Below are positions 1 to 16,395 of a DNA stretch of 64,000 nucleotides, piece by piece (the first letter of the stretch is position 1; every line of letters starts with the position of its first letter). Origin of the DNA: Apostichopus japonicus (taxonomy: Eukaryota; Echinodermata; Holothuroidea; Aspidochirotida; Stichopodidae); contig NC_092569.1 in assembly GCF_037975245.1 (NCBI RefSeq), forward strand, positions 23,032,168 to 23,096,167, in the 5' to 3' direction. A model generated the notes under the pieces. The model was given only the letters and a program-made list of their open reading frames with translations, had not been told where the DNA came from and made no database searches. A program made the position numbers and the translations under genes.

Positions 1-2035
1 TGATAATTATTTATAAACGGTTGTGGGACATAACTGTAGTTGCTGTGCCAACCATTGGGTGCGAGTTCTTTAACACGCGGTTAGAAAATGAAGTCGTATC
101 TAGTCGTTTTATGCTATCAGTAAGCCTATGGGTATACCGGAACATTGCATTTCTTCGTTCTCGGAATGACGAATTGGCGTAGTTTAAAGAGAGTTGTGGA
201 CTCTAATCAAACGGTACAGTACCTACTTTACTTCAAACACATATATAGTAGAGTAACTACTAATGCCACGTGTAACACATGTTACTACTGTTCAAGTCCC
301 ACAACCGTGCATCATTAATCGTTACTTTGTGTTCGTAACACGGTAAACATGTGTTACAGGTGGCACCAGTACTTAATGTGCTAATTATGAGTATCGGCTG
401 GTTTTTCACATATTATTATATTATTTGTTACAATATCACTCATGCAGTAAACTGTTGGAATGATGCAATTCACTTTAAATGATCATAGCCAGGAACTACC
501 CATTTCATACGCATGATTTCAAAGTACCTTAACTGCTTTAACGTTACACAATCATTTACAAGGTAATGCCTTCTATTTTCCTTGCTGGTATGTACAAGCT
601 ACTATATGATAAACAACGTGGCTGGCAACTTACGATACATAACGGAATCCGATGGACGTATAAATCGTATGATATCACGTGATTGAGCCACGTAGCACTG
701 TTCCACGTGTTCGATATGATGACATCACAAGGAAATACATCTTGAATTATGACGTATCGTGGGTGGATTCTTTACTACAATGATACACAGACAAATTGTC
801 AGACGTTATTATCTGTGCCAAGAAATCGGAGTCTATACTTCTTGTGTTAATTCACTTGCATACCCCCTTCCTCACATAACCTTGTGTAGGTATATCACCT
901 AGTTGTAATTACAGGATTGTATTCGGAACGTGGTGAGAGAGGATGAGAGTGAAGTATTATATAAGCCTAATAAAAGAGATCACATTACATTTTACTGTGT
1001 CAGACAAAATGTTTGACACTCAGTTAAAATGTTTACTGGTAGTAAGATACAACCAAATGGTTGTACTCGCATATATGCCGTGAGTTACACTGCATGGTAT
1101 CGATGGGTGTATAGTACATGATGATTTGGTCAAAATTGTACAAACATATGTCTTTATTATCTCTAATTGTAATACTACAACAAGTAAGAAGGCGCTGTTA
1201 ACGACATGTTGGAGTAGAGCTATCACCTCATACTTATTATTAATGATAAGCGTTCATTCAAACACATTTCTATCATTATTTAAGTTAATTCGCCAATTAT
1301 AACTCATTGTCGGAATATTATTAAATTTCTCTCGTGATCTTTATGATTTTCTCCCATTCCGTCTAGGTTTTTGTACAAAGTAGCCAATGAAAGTCCTTAC
1401 CATTATTGTTGCTGAAAAACTTCTCGATCTATATAAATAAATACCATTCCAAAGACGTTTAGAATATTTCTACCTGCTTATGTTTGTGTTATGACGCACC
1501 CTCTAACACAACAAAAATCACTTTGAATTACTGGTAGCAATTTGGTAACACATTATACGGCGTCCCATACTGCTAGCTATTCCTGTAATCGGACATATCG
1601 ATTTTCACCGAAAATAGGATATACAAATAAATATTCATGGATATTTGACAATTACCAATCACATATATGTGAATAAAGATGTTTTGATTTCAAGTGTTGT
1701 ATACGCCACCTTTGTTTATATAATAAAATTGTACAGTGATGTGTTGGATTGGGATACATTAGGAATATGGGATATTTGAAATGGTTCTGTTAAAGTTAAA
1801 AAACAAAACACAATTTGAAGAGCCCCCTGTAATCGATTCCTGAGGGTATATGGATCGGAGAAGAACCTTCACATCATATACTCTATGAAATATTTATTTG
1901 TGGAATTGATAAACGATTATCCAAAGACATTTTTCCACCTATATTTTGGCAATATCTGTCATATATATTTCAATCATTTTCAATCAATTAGTTAACATTG
2001 TCGGAACGTTGTTTACGTTGTTATAAATTTTCTTT
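1..2035. repeat. Duplicated segment S, copy 1 (partial at window start)
   Basis: Aligns by eye with 30651 to about 33340 and with 52090-52971 plus 55439 to about 57850. Shared blocks include GGTTGTGGGACATAAC, CACGTGTTCGATATGA, CACATATATGTGAATAAAG and TATACGCCACCTTTGT. No reading frame is conserved between the copies, so it is treated as intergenic. It lies at the same position relative to a FREP gene in the second and third units. Confidence 0.8.
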
Positions 2036-2289
2036 CGTGCGATGATGCGTGAGGGATAAGAGGTATTGAAAATGGCTATGGTAAAGTGTTAAAAATATTC
2101 CCATAAAGGTTCATCAGCTCATTAATTGATATGGAAATACGACCAGTGTAAATGTGAATCTGTCAGAAAATCCTCAACGTTTTTGAAGTAGAATTAATAT
2201 TAGAATATAATGAAACCGCTTCACTGAGGACCGATAACATTATGTATAATGACTTTTAATAGTATTCAGTATATCGGTATTCAGCACAG

Positions 2290-2412
2290 GCGTAGGAGGC
2301 GGGGGTTGCGGGCTGCTCCCCCCCCCCCGACCAAATATTTTTGTGAAAATTCGGGCAATATTCTGATAATTTTTCGGGCCCCCCTCCTCGAAATCAAATT
2401 GGGCTCCTACGT
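2290..2412. mobile_element. Short C-rich element with CGTAGGAG inverted ends, inserted in a LINE
   Basis: CGTAGGAG (2291-2298) and CTCCTACG (2404-2411) are inverted copies bounding about 120 bp with a C10 run and an AT-rich centre. It interrupts the reverse-transcriptase frame of the LINE remnant on the minus strand. A second element of the same type is at 8260-8612. Non-autonomous DNA element is an inference. Confidence 0.5.
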
Positions 2413-2424
2413 CTATGGTATTCA

Positions 2425-3800
2425 GAAATGTGATAGGACGGTAATTTTTAAGGCATTTAGAATCCTTTCCAGCTTTTAAAATAAGAGTAACAGTACCTCT
2501 TGACTGATATTTCGACAAAGTTCCATTGAGGTAACTATGGTTAAAATCGTCTAATAAAGTTTGACCCATCACTGGCCAAAATTTGTTATAAAAGTTAACA
2601 GACAGACCACCACAGACTGGGGCTTTGTCATTTACCAACGAGAAAAGGTATTGTTTACATTCATTCAGGGGAAGAGCATGTTCAGATAATTCAGAATCTT
2701 CTACAATAAGAGATTTGTATGGAAGATTTCCAAGGAAGCTCTTGCAATGCTAGTGATCGCACTTTTATAAAGAGAGGAATAACACCTTTTCATTTATTTC
2801 AATATCTCGTGTTTTTGCAGTCAAAACACAGCCGTTATTCTTCTGAAGTTTCCGAATGGAACTATTGGTTTTAAGCCAAAAAAGTACTTGGTATTTTTCT
2901 CCTCCTCCTTGTTAACCCATCTAGACCTAAATCTAACTATTGTGCCTTATAGCTTCTAATTATAAAATCCTAGAAGCTCTTGAAGTAGAGGCTCAAGTTG
3001 TGAGCGGATAACAGTGGTGTCGGAAATAAACAGCTGCTGTTCTTTAGTAGAAATCTTTGAAAAAAGCATAACTTTCTTCTGACTGCGCATTTTGGCCTTG
3101 GTTTTAGCGAAAACCGTACTATTTCTTTTAATACACTATTTAAAGTACTCCCATCGTAAAGATGGGTTCGGAAATACAATGTTGGAGAAGTTTTCACTAA
3201 TATGGTCATAAATGAGGGTAACAAAATTATGATCATTTAGAAGATCATTTTTGAAATTCTAGTAGCCGTGGCCTCTGTTTCAGAATAAATAAGCTTGGAT
3301 TAACCATAGAATCGTCGGACTGGATACCGGGAGATAAGGTAATGCCATGTTTACAATACTAGAAGTTCCTTAAAAGAAGAAAGAAATCTAACCTACAATG
3401 AATGCCAGAAGTTACGTTACAACTCCATGTAAACTTTTCCACAACGGATTTCTTTCTCTCCACACGTCAATGTGATCTAGATACACATCAATGCAATACA
3501 ATCATAACGTACCTTACAGTTATTATTTTGCTGACCACTGATTTTGTCTAGTTGGAATTTGAATTAGAATCTCCCCCCCAAAAAAAATGGAATCGCCCTA
3601 AAAAGAATTTGCTTTTTCGGCGATCTCTGTAAAGAAATATTGGGTGTCCATGCATGATGCATATATAGCAATTAACGTGAGAAAAATGTTGTGAATCAAG
3701 ATATCAATAATAACGTATTTACCGCACTGATGGATTTCTTTCTTGATAACAGTAAAATCTACGTTTGGCTTGAATAAACTCCCCCACCCCCCGACCACAA
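2425..3800 (-). mobile_element. Tx1/L1-like LINE ORF2 remnant (endonuclease to start of RT)
   Basis: Minus-strand fragments in order. Endonuclease (about 3790-3600): a GKYVIIDILIHNIFLTLIAI run then YFFTEI. Then RNPLWKSLHG near 3430, corresponding to the W(R)E-NP region. Then DHISENFSNIVFPNPS at about 3200-3150. Finally RT motifs KAPVCGGLSVNFYNKFW (2630-2580) and GTVTLILKAGKDSKCLKNYR followed by PITFLN (2500-2425). Multiple frameshifts and stops; 3' part missing. Not active. Confidence 0.7.
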
Positions 3801-4683
3801 GTACTAAATTTTTTTTTTCTAACTTTAATACGCTTTGAGCCTTTGTTTAGTTAACTGTTTTCTTAGAGTTGTCATTTTTGTAATGCTTTTATTTGATGTT
3901 CTCAATCTTCGCAAGGTGAGACATGGCGAGAAAATTTCCCATATTTGCTACATTTTAACGAAGCGCATCATCAACAAAACTGTGCTTATCATGAGTCTGG
4001 ACCGACAAAGGTTGGTGGGGATGTTCTAGTGTTTATCGCACTTGAGTAGGAATTTGTTGAACGGTCGTTAATGTATTTCTGAAAAGCAGATGGCAAGGTC
4101 AACAAATGCTACATTATATTCTTACGTGTTCGATAGAGTTAGTGAGAAAGAAGCCAATACAGATTAATGACAACGTCAGTGACTCTGGTGGAGTAGTAAG
4201 TTTTGTCAAATAATGTCGGCCAGAACGTTGGTTGTATATGATCGTGTGATTGTAAACGCTTCTTTAGCATATGAAAAGCTAAAGCATGACCTTATTATTT
4301 CACTGTTAGGTGGTTTCGGTAGGTTGTTTTCTTTCTGAATATAACAGAACGTTTTAATCTGGTGTATAGACAGTAAAACCGATTCTTCAAACATAATAAT
4401 TCAACAGAACAGAACACATCTAAATGTATAAGACGTTCCAAGGCGATGTCATAAAATTGCAATATATGAAAACAATATTACAAGTCAACATACTGATGCC
4501 AAGCTTAAATTTATTTTATTTTGCGTCATTGTACATTATTCTCAGTGATTTAAGATAATATTTAAATAAAAACATTTTGAATAAATGCATTAATCGAAAA
4601 AGTGACAAAGTATGAGAGTATCAGACGGCATCGAGCTCCATGCAGTGCTAACTATTCCCCTGGTAAGTTGATGCACCGTCAAT
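3801..4683. repeat. 3' flank of gene A, homologous to flanks of genes C and D
   Basis: About 4130-4660 aligns with 37960-38600 and 62370-62990 (for example GTTATATATGAT-like and GTAAACGCTTCTTT blocks). No gene seen. In units 2 and 3 about 4.5 kb more lies between this flank and segment S; in unit 1 the LINE remnant is found there instead. Confidence 0.6.
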
Positions 4684-5166
4684 TATATTTTTCCCCATAA
4701 CATATTATAACATTGGAAGTCTACAGATGATCACCTTTGCATAGACCTGTCTCATGTTAAGGATAATGTACATGATATGTAATGACTATACAAGGCTGTT
4801 CGACTAATTGCTGTCTTTTTTTTCACTTTGGTTTTCTTATTCTATTAATCTTCGACAAAACGTTATTTAACATATGTTGTAATTTTTTCGATCCGTGTTA
4901 CCTTAAATATTTCTAATATACTACATTGATATTTTCCCCAATAACATAATATAACATTGGAAGTCTACAGATGCTCCCCTTTGCATAAACCTGTCACATG
5001 TTAAGGATAATGTACATGATATGTAATGACTATACAAGACTGTTTGACTTATTGCTGTCTTTTTTTTCACTTTGGTTTTCTAATTCTATTAATCTTCGAC
5101 AAAACGTTATTTAACATATGTTGTAATTTTTCCGATCCGTGTTACCTTAAATATTTCTGATATACT
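4684..5166. repeat. Direct tandem duplication of about 240 bp next to gene A stop codon
   Basis: Copies at about 4684-4924 and 4931-5166 share long runs such as AACATTGGAAGTCTACAGAT and GGATAATGTACATGATATGT and differ by only a few bases. The second copy ends 8 bases from the gene A stop, so the array lies in the presumed 3'UTR/terminator region. Not present beside genes C or D. Confidence 0.85.
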
Positions 5167-5173
5167 ACTTTCA

Positions 5174-5667
5174 TCATTGACTTGGCTGTATTTTCATTGT
5201 TGTTGTTTTTATACCGCAGTCGGACCCGTGAAGATTCTTCCAGAAGATACCGCGGTTATCGCTGAACGAGTAGTCACCGTTGAGATTGGAGTTGCCGCAT
5301 GAATAGAAGGTTGTTTCATAGATCGGGTTTATGTTTGCACAACATCTTTTTTTGTAGTTATTATATGTGTAACAAAAATAATAACAACAGCCATCACAAT
5401 CATAACATTTGAAATGTGGATGACTAGAAGGACAATAATGAGAACTGCCACAGTCATTATGACATTTACAACCAGAGTACTTGTATCGACTTGTAGCTTC
5501 GCGTTTGCTGAATGTGTAGCTGTGGTTGGAAGAGCCCGTACTACTATCATCTGGATACCACCAGCCACCTCGGTGTTTTTCTGCGCAGTCGAAGGTACTC
5601 GATCCATCATTATCTTCAGTGTGTGTACTGAATCGATGCCCTGAATTTGCCCCCATAGCATTGTTAC
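5174..5667 (-). CDS. Gene A exon c: fibrinogen P subdomain with 85-residue Cys-rich insert
   Basis: 494 nt, phase 1, TGA at 5174-5176. RFSTHTEDND (first calcium-loop Asp is Thr), DCAEKHRGGWWY, insert of 85 residues rich in Cys, Tyr, Ser and His, then C-GNSNLNGDYS and TTTMKIQPSQ. The flanks of the insert (DDSSTGSS and NPIYETTFYS) are conserved with C and D, while the centre is different. Confidence 0.8.
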
Positions 5668-6747
5668 CTGGAAAATAACAAATAATTAGGGAATGCATTC
5701 TATTGTTATTTTGTTCCAATTATGACCGTTCGTCTATGAACTTTAGTTAATAACACCGTTAATTACATCAATAGTATAATTCATACCATTATTTCAACTA
5801 TTGCAACGAATATTTTATAATAAAGCAATTTTGAAGGTTCGTGGGAGATGAGTAGAAATGTAAACATCTAACGATTTGAAGTACACATTTTCTGCTTATT
5901 GAAAAGTAAAGTTTTAACTTTGCAGCATAGTAGGTTTGCATATAAGAGGAAAAGTTGTTTAGTGTTTGATTTTTTTATCTTTGTAATCATCGACTCCAGT
6001 GAAACGTCCTATATTTCATCTGACGTTTTTACTTTTATTTAAGACCGATGAAATACTGATTAACTTTTATCTGATGATACAGCGATAAAGACGATACAGA
6101 TGATACAGCTCATAACGATATGATCCAAGTCAGGTACTGCTCTTTGGGAAGGTAAAACATGCATTTTTTTGTGGACTGATCACTCAACAAAATGTCGCAC
6201 TGTTTGATAATTTTTTTGGTTTTTATTGTAGTATTAATGGCTTTTAAATAAATTCCATGAAGTAATATTGAATTGTCAACTGAATCTTAATTTTCTTCTC
6301 GTTCGGAAACGATAACGCATATTTACTGAAATTCAATGATATAACTCTTTAATAATATATTTCAATAACAAAGTAAACTGTTGCATCGCTTCCATTCTAG
6401 TTGTTACTCTTTATCGTGTCTACTACATGAGTGAAAATGCGAGAAAGTAAATGGAAAAATATATTGAATATCATTGATATGGTATATCACGATGTAACAA
6501 TATATAAATATACATACACATACTAAAGTCGAAAGCAATTGTACAATAAGCAATTGGTACGATACTCTAAGCACGATGTCTAGTATATAGGTCTACATTA
6601 GTCTCTGCACTAGATTAACAACATGACCTGAGTATATGTACGAGTAAAAATCCTACAGTGTGATAACGACTACAGGTAGTTATGTTAGGATCAGATTACG
6701 CAATAACTACAAGTCTGCGTATGATTGACAGTTATCACAATACATAC

Positions 6748-7009
6748 CAGCATTTCCATTGTAGCCACCCAATGACAGTCGGTATTTGTCTCTCTCATTA
6801 CTGATTCTAAAAGATCCATAACGGCTGTGGTATGTCGATCCTTCCTTGTTTGTCTTTTCTACTAGAAGTTGGTATGACTTTTGGTTTGTCAATTTGTATA
6901 TTTTATCGTTGCCAATCCAGTGGTCTCCTGTTAGAATTCCAAAACCGTTCTTGTACTCATTCCACTTTCGATAAAAGTTGACGGAGCTACTTGTACGTCG
7001 TTGCAAAAT
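6748..7009 (-). CDS. Gene A exon b: central fibrinogen domain
   Basis: 262 nt, phase 0 to 1, open: ILQRRTSSSVNFYRKWNEYK, NGFGILTGDHWIGNDKIYKL, FRISNERDKYRLSLGGY, ending NGNAG before a GTATGT donor. Downstream of the stop in the preceding exon, so probably not translated as part of the original protein. Confidence 0.8.
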
Positions 7010-7259
7010 CTATAAAGAGAATATACGAGTGTATCAAAAGCATGTGTAATGTATAAATTGTCTCATTGTGCTAAAATAATTTTCAGAAAGTAACTGGTGT
7101 AGTTCAATAATAGGATTGAGTTAAACTGATAAGAGGATGAATCAATTTAATCTAGTGCCTGGATTATTTTATTTAAATATTAGTAAGGGAAGCCCTGTCA
7201 TATGCAAAATAACAATTTTAATATGACAAAGCTTTTGTTTGTCAATAGCCTAAACTTAC

Positions 7260-7559
7260 TGTCCATCCCCCATTAGACATTTCTTAATAAACTTCAAACC
7301 CAGAGCTTCGAGCGGGATAAATGGTATATTTTCCGTTATTTCTTCTATCTGCTGCGTAAAGATCAGAACAATCTCTCGGTCTACTACGGGTACATGTAAC
7401 ACCATTGCCTTCAAACCATTCGTTACAGTAACATCGATGAACATTATTTCGCTTCTCGCAGGTTGCGTCTGCACTACAACTGTACTTCTCACTTGTAAGT
7501 ACGTTACTGTTGCAAGTTATCCGTAAGGAATAGTCAGAATTAAGGTATGTTTCACTCTC
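7260..7559 (-). pseudogene. Gene A exon a: EGF-like module and fibrinogen start, in-frame TAA
   Basis: 300 nt. EGF-like part: ITCNSNVLTSEKYSCSADAT, CEKRNNVHRCYCNEWFEGNG. Fibrinogen start: RPRDCSDLYAADRRNNGKY, GFEVY, TAA, EMSNGGWT. Compared with gene C, TGT has become TAA (two base changes). The extra cysteine before the EGF module is Tyr here. Confidence 0.8.
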
Positions 7560-8004
7560 CTGGTAAGATAAATGTAAAACGACATATTCCAATGAAGTAA
7601 ACGGAATTGTTATATGACACATTTGTAACGCATTTGATGCTTCACTGAGTTGCTACTACTACACGTTAATGAGGGTTTCATCATCTTGCCTTGTATTTAT
7701 ACTCGTTTTCAAACTATAATTATTGTGTGCAAGAATATGTAAAACCGAAACGGAAATGAAAATAAATAATCATGCAAATTTATTATAAATCAAGAAAACA
7801 TAAAGTTAATCAATTTGAATCAAAGGGCAATTAGTAACGTTCAAGTGGTATGTCTTATGAATCTCAGACATCAAAATTACCAAATAGATGTAAGAGCCAC
7901 ATTTACAAAACAATCTTTACAAAGGAAGCATTTAGCCTAACTTAAAATGTTCATAAACAGTAACTGTTTGACGCTTATAAGGCTCATGTGTTTATGGAGG
8001 ACGT
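7560..8004. other. Decayed gene A upstream intron and TIL-exon remnant
   Basis: Blocks alignable with gene C 41284-41720 (TGTAAAACCGAAA, GTCAATCAATT-like, AGAGCCACATT) continue to about 7.92 kb, but the TIL coding sequence is no longer readable. Confidence 0.5.
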
Positions 8005-8024
8005 GGGGGGGGGGGGGGGGGGGG
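8005..8024 (+). repeat. G20 homopolymer
   Basis: Twenty consecutive G residues on the plus strand in an otherwise AT-rich region. It marks the point where homology to gene C upstream sequence is lost, and is a plausible assembly weak point. Confidence 0.9.
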
Positions 8025-8259
8025 TGAATAACCACAGACTCTGAAGTAGTCGACTTCAAAGACCCATGTGATACCCTCCATCATTGTATTTTGGCTCTTA
8101 TGCCTCGGAGGATGATGAAAAGTCATGACGTAAACAGGAACTGTTTTTCCAGAATCTTTGCTGCTTATAAGTCTAGCCTTATATGATGTGTAACGCAAAG
8201 AATAGTTCCTATACCAGGGACGACAGTTTATCTGTTAGGTAAAGTCAGGTATGTTCAAG

Positions 8260-8612
8260 AGCGTAGGAACCGGGGGGCTGGGGGCGCCATCCCCCCAGTG
8301 AAAATTATGGATGGGCGGAAGTATCATTCCGCCACCCCCCCCCCCGCTTCGCAAGTCAGAAAACCCCTTTTTCATTTCCAAATGAGAAAAAAAAATCTCA
8401 TTTGGAGCACCAAATTGCATCTAAGGCCAGGTGAAAATGCAAAATTATTTACAAAATGGAGTCGGTGTCGTAGTGTGCTACATTGCAACAAATTGCATCT
8501 GAGGCCACCTGGAAATGCCAAAAAATTCCAAGGGGTAATCCCTCCCCTTAGACCCCTCCGCCAGGCCGGCCATCAGTCTTCAGCCTCCCACTCAAAAGTA
8601 CCTTCCTACGCC
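8260..8612. mobile_element. C-rich element with GCGTAGGAA inverted ends
   Basis: GCGTAGGAA (8261-8269) and TTCCTACGC (8603-8611) bound about 350 bp holding C10 and G6 runs and two imperfect internal copies of a block containing AAATTGCATCTRAGGCC. It resembles the element at 2290-2412 in termini and C-richness. The open frame through it has no recognisable protein. Confidence 0.5.
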
Positions 8613-12715
<4,103 letters not shown>

Positions 12716-12805
12716 AGAGCTAGTTTTGTTCAATAGCTCTGCAAAACCAATCATTGGCTGTTTTACTTCATATCATTTACTCAATTTAATGTTTGTATCT
12801 CACTC
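12716..12805 (+). repeat. Direct repeat flanking RT remnant, left copy
   Basis: About 90 bp repeated at 13369-13458, sharing AGAGCTAGTTTTG, TCTGCAAAACCAA and ATTGGCTGTTTTACTTC. The two copies bracket the Penelope-like RT remnant. Confidence 0.7.
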
Positions 12806-12816
12806 AGAATAAATGG

Positions 12817-13215
12817 TAGTCAATCGTTGCGCTTTCGACGCATTTGCTCTTCTGAAGTCGATTTTGATTTTCGCACCAAAGAACTGTCACAACACCTTCT
12901 CAACAGACAGTAGTTTCGGGGTTCTATCAAAAGGCCAAAAGCAAACCCCGCACTAAAACATTGACGTACAAAACCCCCTTCAAACCAGTTCTGGTTACGG
13001 AATTCCACCCTCTTCTTCCCCCACTGGCAAATATAATTCAGAAGAATGTTCATATAACTCCAAAGCACCGAACGTCTGAAATCAGGTCAACAAAGCAGAA
13101 AATGCAGGATCATCGCCCTGTACACAAAATTGCAAGAAGTGCTTACTTATCGATTCTACTAGGACCTTTCAGAGCAATTAAGGTACATGGACGTTCCGAT
13201 TCCGGCATAAAATAA
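12817..13215 (+). mobile_element. Penelope-like retroelement RT remnant
   Basis: Plus-strand frame reads SLRFRRICSSEVDFDFRTKE then LSQHLLNR, stops, and in a shifted frame continues LTYKTPFKPVLVTEFHPLLP and PLANIIQKNVHI. The R-RICS...DF...EL...L-R series followed by an LTY...FHP-LP...I segment is typical of the C-terminal RT region of Penelope-like elements. At least two stops and a frameshift: inactive. Confidence 0.55.
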
Positions 13216-13368
13216 AAGGCTATCTAAAAATGTCATTTACCTCATCTACTGCAAAATTTGCAATTAACACACACAATACACACTAAGAATGAGAACCACT
13301 CAACATATAAAGACCATATCAAAAATTTCTGCTACTTCTTGTCACTTTCGGTGATCATGCACTTAAAA

Positions 13369-13458
13369 AGAGCTAGTTTTGCTTGGAAGATCTGCAAAAC
13401 CAAACATTGGCTGTTTTACTTCCAATCACTTACTTAATTTAAGTTTTGTATCTCACTC
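13369..13458 (+). repeat. Direct repeat flanking RT remnant, right copy
   Basis: Second copy of the 90-bp repeat at 12716-12805, same orientation, 653 bp downstream. Confidence 0.7.
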
Positions 13459-13526
13459 GAGATCCAGCCGTTCTCTAAATACAGCATAGTTGTTTCACAG
13501 GGTCTTTTATTTATTTTGCATTAATA

Positions 13527-13530
<4 letters not shown>

Positions 13531-13608
<78 letters not shown>
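13531..13608. repeat. (AT)n microsatellite, about 78 bp
   Basis: Pure AT repeat, followed at 13627-13670 by two copies of TGAATGCTCCAAATCAC. Confidence 0.95.
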
Positions 13609-13609
<1 letters not shown>

Positions 13610-16395
13610 GTTATTATAATTCTCACTTGAATGCTCCAAATCACGGTCACCTGAATGCTCCAAATCACCGACATATTTATCCTAACACACCGACTCACAC
13701 AGACAAATATACACATACACATTGGAATACAGCAACGGGGGACTCCCCACTGAGCGTCAAATTAACGATGTCGAAACCTGACCACCTTGAAGTTTCCTCC
13801 TCTCTTTTTTATCTATATAATGCATAAAAGTTCATTAACGAGCACTTATCAAAGCCTGTGCTCTGTGGTGCTTAGATGCTATTCAACAAAATGCTGGTCC
13901 TAAATGAAATGCAAAAGAACTGCAACGAATCATTTGTATACCAGAGTAACCTTGGAAGTATGTTCATTTTATAATTGTTTTACCTCGCCCAAAACGCGGG
14001 TAATTTTGTAGGGTAAGAAAGTCCCCCTCCACACCCCCCCCTCCATCTTGTGAAAGTTTGAAAGCATCCTGCATGATAAGCCATTGTTTTGCACTTACTT
14101 TGAAAGACGTTCCTTTTGAGTTCAAAAGAATAAAAAAACATGTAACTTACACCTTTCCGATTTTATAATAATAATAAAGTTTAAGAAAATTGTTGTTTTA
14201 AGACTTTTCTGCTCTACCACATTGGGCCTACTTCTCACAATTAAATCACCTCACTCCACCTTGTACTTGTTGGAATGGATTTAAGCACCACAGTAAACAT
14301 ATCTCTTTCGTTATCGTGTTGATACTGGAGAAAATATTGTTACATCCATTTTTTGGGACATAGATGGCCCCGTTCGGCTGCCCCCTCCACATGAAATACA
14401 GTCATGCCCGCAAAAAAAGCCTCTTAAAGATAATCAAAACGTTCTATAAACATCACCCCACCACTCAATTCCCTACAACATTAATTTAATCGGAAAAGGT
14501 ACGTTGTAAACTTCAGGTAGTTTTTGAAAAGCGCGATTCAGCAATTCTGCCATGGGTTGCTTTTAAAACTTGGCATGACTAACTTCAGTGCCATTTAGGA
14601 AACACACACCTCTTGAATAATGTCAGAGGTTATTTTAATCTATAATGCTTTTTGTTGAGAAAGCATTGAAATGTTGGCATTAGGTATTGTGTATCCATAT
14701 TGCCGAGAGTTGCCTTAATTCACCAAGTGAGTTGTCTCACTTCACGACTACCGCGTTTGTTGTTGGTACTTGGATTGTTGTACAGATCAGTTTCTCCTAA
14801 TAGGCAGTTTAGTTTTCTAACATTTTTTTACATATTTAACTACATTTTCATAACAGCTAATGTAACCTTTAATAATTACATTAACAACTATAGTCCTACT
14901 TAACAGGTGTCATCTTCTTTTTAATGACAATATGGGTTACTCATTTCTATTACACCCAGCATTTTACTTAATATGAGGTCTCGAGACTGAGACATGGTCA
15001 CGAATCTACTGAAACTAGCTTAATAGTTTAAGGTCTTAAATGGAAATGTTCATGGTTTAGGGAAATATCACATAAGGCTTGATAACCTCTCGACCTCTCT
15101 CTGTAGAGGACTTCAGCCATCTCGATCTAGAGATATGGCTAAATAATTCGTCAAAGCTCGTGGAAACAAATATCGCTAGTCATGTTAAATGTCTCTATGG
15201 ACGTCATCAATAAAAATGGTAGAAAGTTGAAAGAAAATCAATATTTCCAGCAGGACTACCCAGTTTAAGTATCAAGTGGCCCTCTAGCTAACCAAATGGA
15301 TCATATAATTGTAATGTGACGGAAGGTAAGAGGAAAATTCCCGTTATTGAACGTTATTTAATAATACTACCCTTAACTTATTGTATAGTAATACTCTGCA
15401 GCTAATACTGTATTGTAAAAATAATAATGGTATGTCTTACATAGACCAATTATCACAAACAATCTAAGAATATTCACTCACATTTGACAAATCGTTACAG
15501 TAAAAAGGTTGTTCATGTGTCATCTCAAACAGAAACCAATGAGTTTCAACTGCAGTCCTGGAAACAAACGTTACATCGTGAAAGCCTCGAAGAAAGATAT
15601 TGATAACGTATATGTTAGTTCGTGAAGCAACGCTAAAGTCTACGAGAATCCTCAGAATCACCTTTAAGGTACCTTTTCCCTTCGAATCAAAGGAACTGAA
15701 ATACTAAGGGCAAAGGTGATGGAAGAGAAGCATAGAATTTGTTTTTTTTAGTAAATCATTTTTACACATATTCTGTTTTCTCTCAATTTTGAAATATATA
15801 ATCCTTCCTCCTTCCTCGGCCATTGGTTTAAAATTCGCAATAAACTTAATGAAAAGATTTTAAAGGGTATCCCAGTGACAATTTATTGTATTTTAATTAG
15901 TTTTGAGGCTTTCCAAAAGCAGTAATCAACAGGATATGAAAATATGTTTTAAATGTTCTTTGAATCGTAATGAATATTAAAAAATTGTAGAAACTCAATA
16001 CAGTTCCAAAGGGGACTCTCTCAATATATTGTGAAGAACAATTCATGTCTATATGCGATACGTTGAAACCGATGTTCTTTTCAAAATCAGTAACAAAACA
16101 AGATGATTAAGCTTGAAGGTGTCGATTTTGTTACAGGCTGAACTCAAGTTACAGGCTGTTTTCTTTTTATTACTGAATATTTACTCATTGTATCTTTCTC
16201 CTTCTTTTTACAAAATTTCGTTTTACTCTACCCTGTAATCACTCCACAATGAACTGCTTAATCGAAACAAAAAATGTAAAATTTAAGTTCACAATGCTAA
16301 CCTAATTATGTTTTGATTTAATGTAGGAAGTGTTTAAGTGTTATCAAGTTTGTATACATCTTGGAAATACCTCGACAATAATTTCCATTACGCCA
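13609..16395. other. No gene recognised
   Basis: AT-rich sequence with scattered short open frames only; no domain or RNA motif could be supported. Confidence 0.5.

Larger units (their letters stand above)
5174..7559 (-). pseudogene. Gene A: 5'-truncated fibrinogen-related copy with nonsense codon
   Basis: Three exons equivalent to gene C exons 5-7: 7559-7260, 7009-6748 and 5667-5174, with canonical splice sites and matching phases. In the first, the conserved cysteine codon in FEVYCEMS is TAA (7284-7286), stopping the frame at the start of the fibrinogen domain. No signal, FReD1 or TIL exon is found upstream: sequence alignable to gene C continues to about 7.95 kb with a decayed TIL exon, then gives way to C/G-rich repeats. 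The remaining domain is otherwise well preserved, so inactivation looks recent. If the organism used an alternative start or skipped the exon, a partial product could still arise, but nothing seen here supports that. Confidence 0.78.

Noticed and set aside
5329-5661. Open frames in other phases and on the plus strand across the last FREP exons (also at 22818-23180, 38767-39076, 63150-63419)
   Set aside because: Shadows of the minus-strand FReD exons caused by the repetitive triplet composition.
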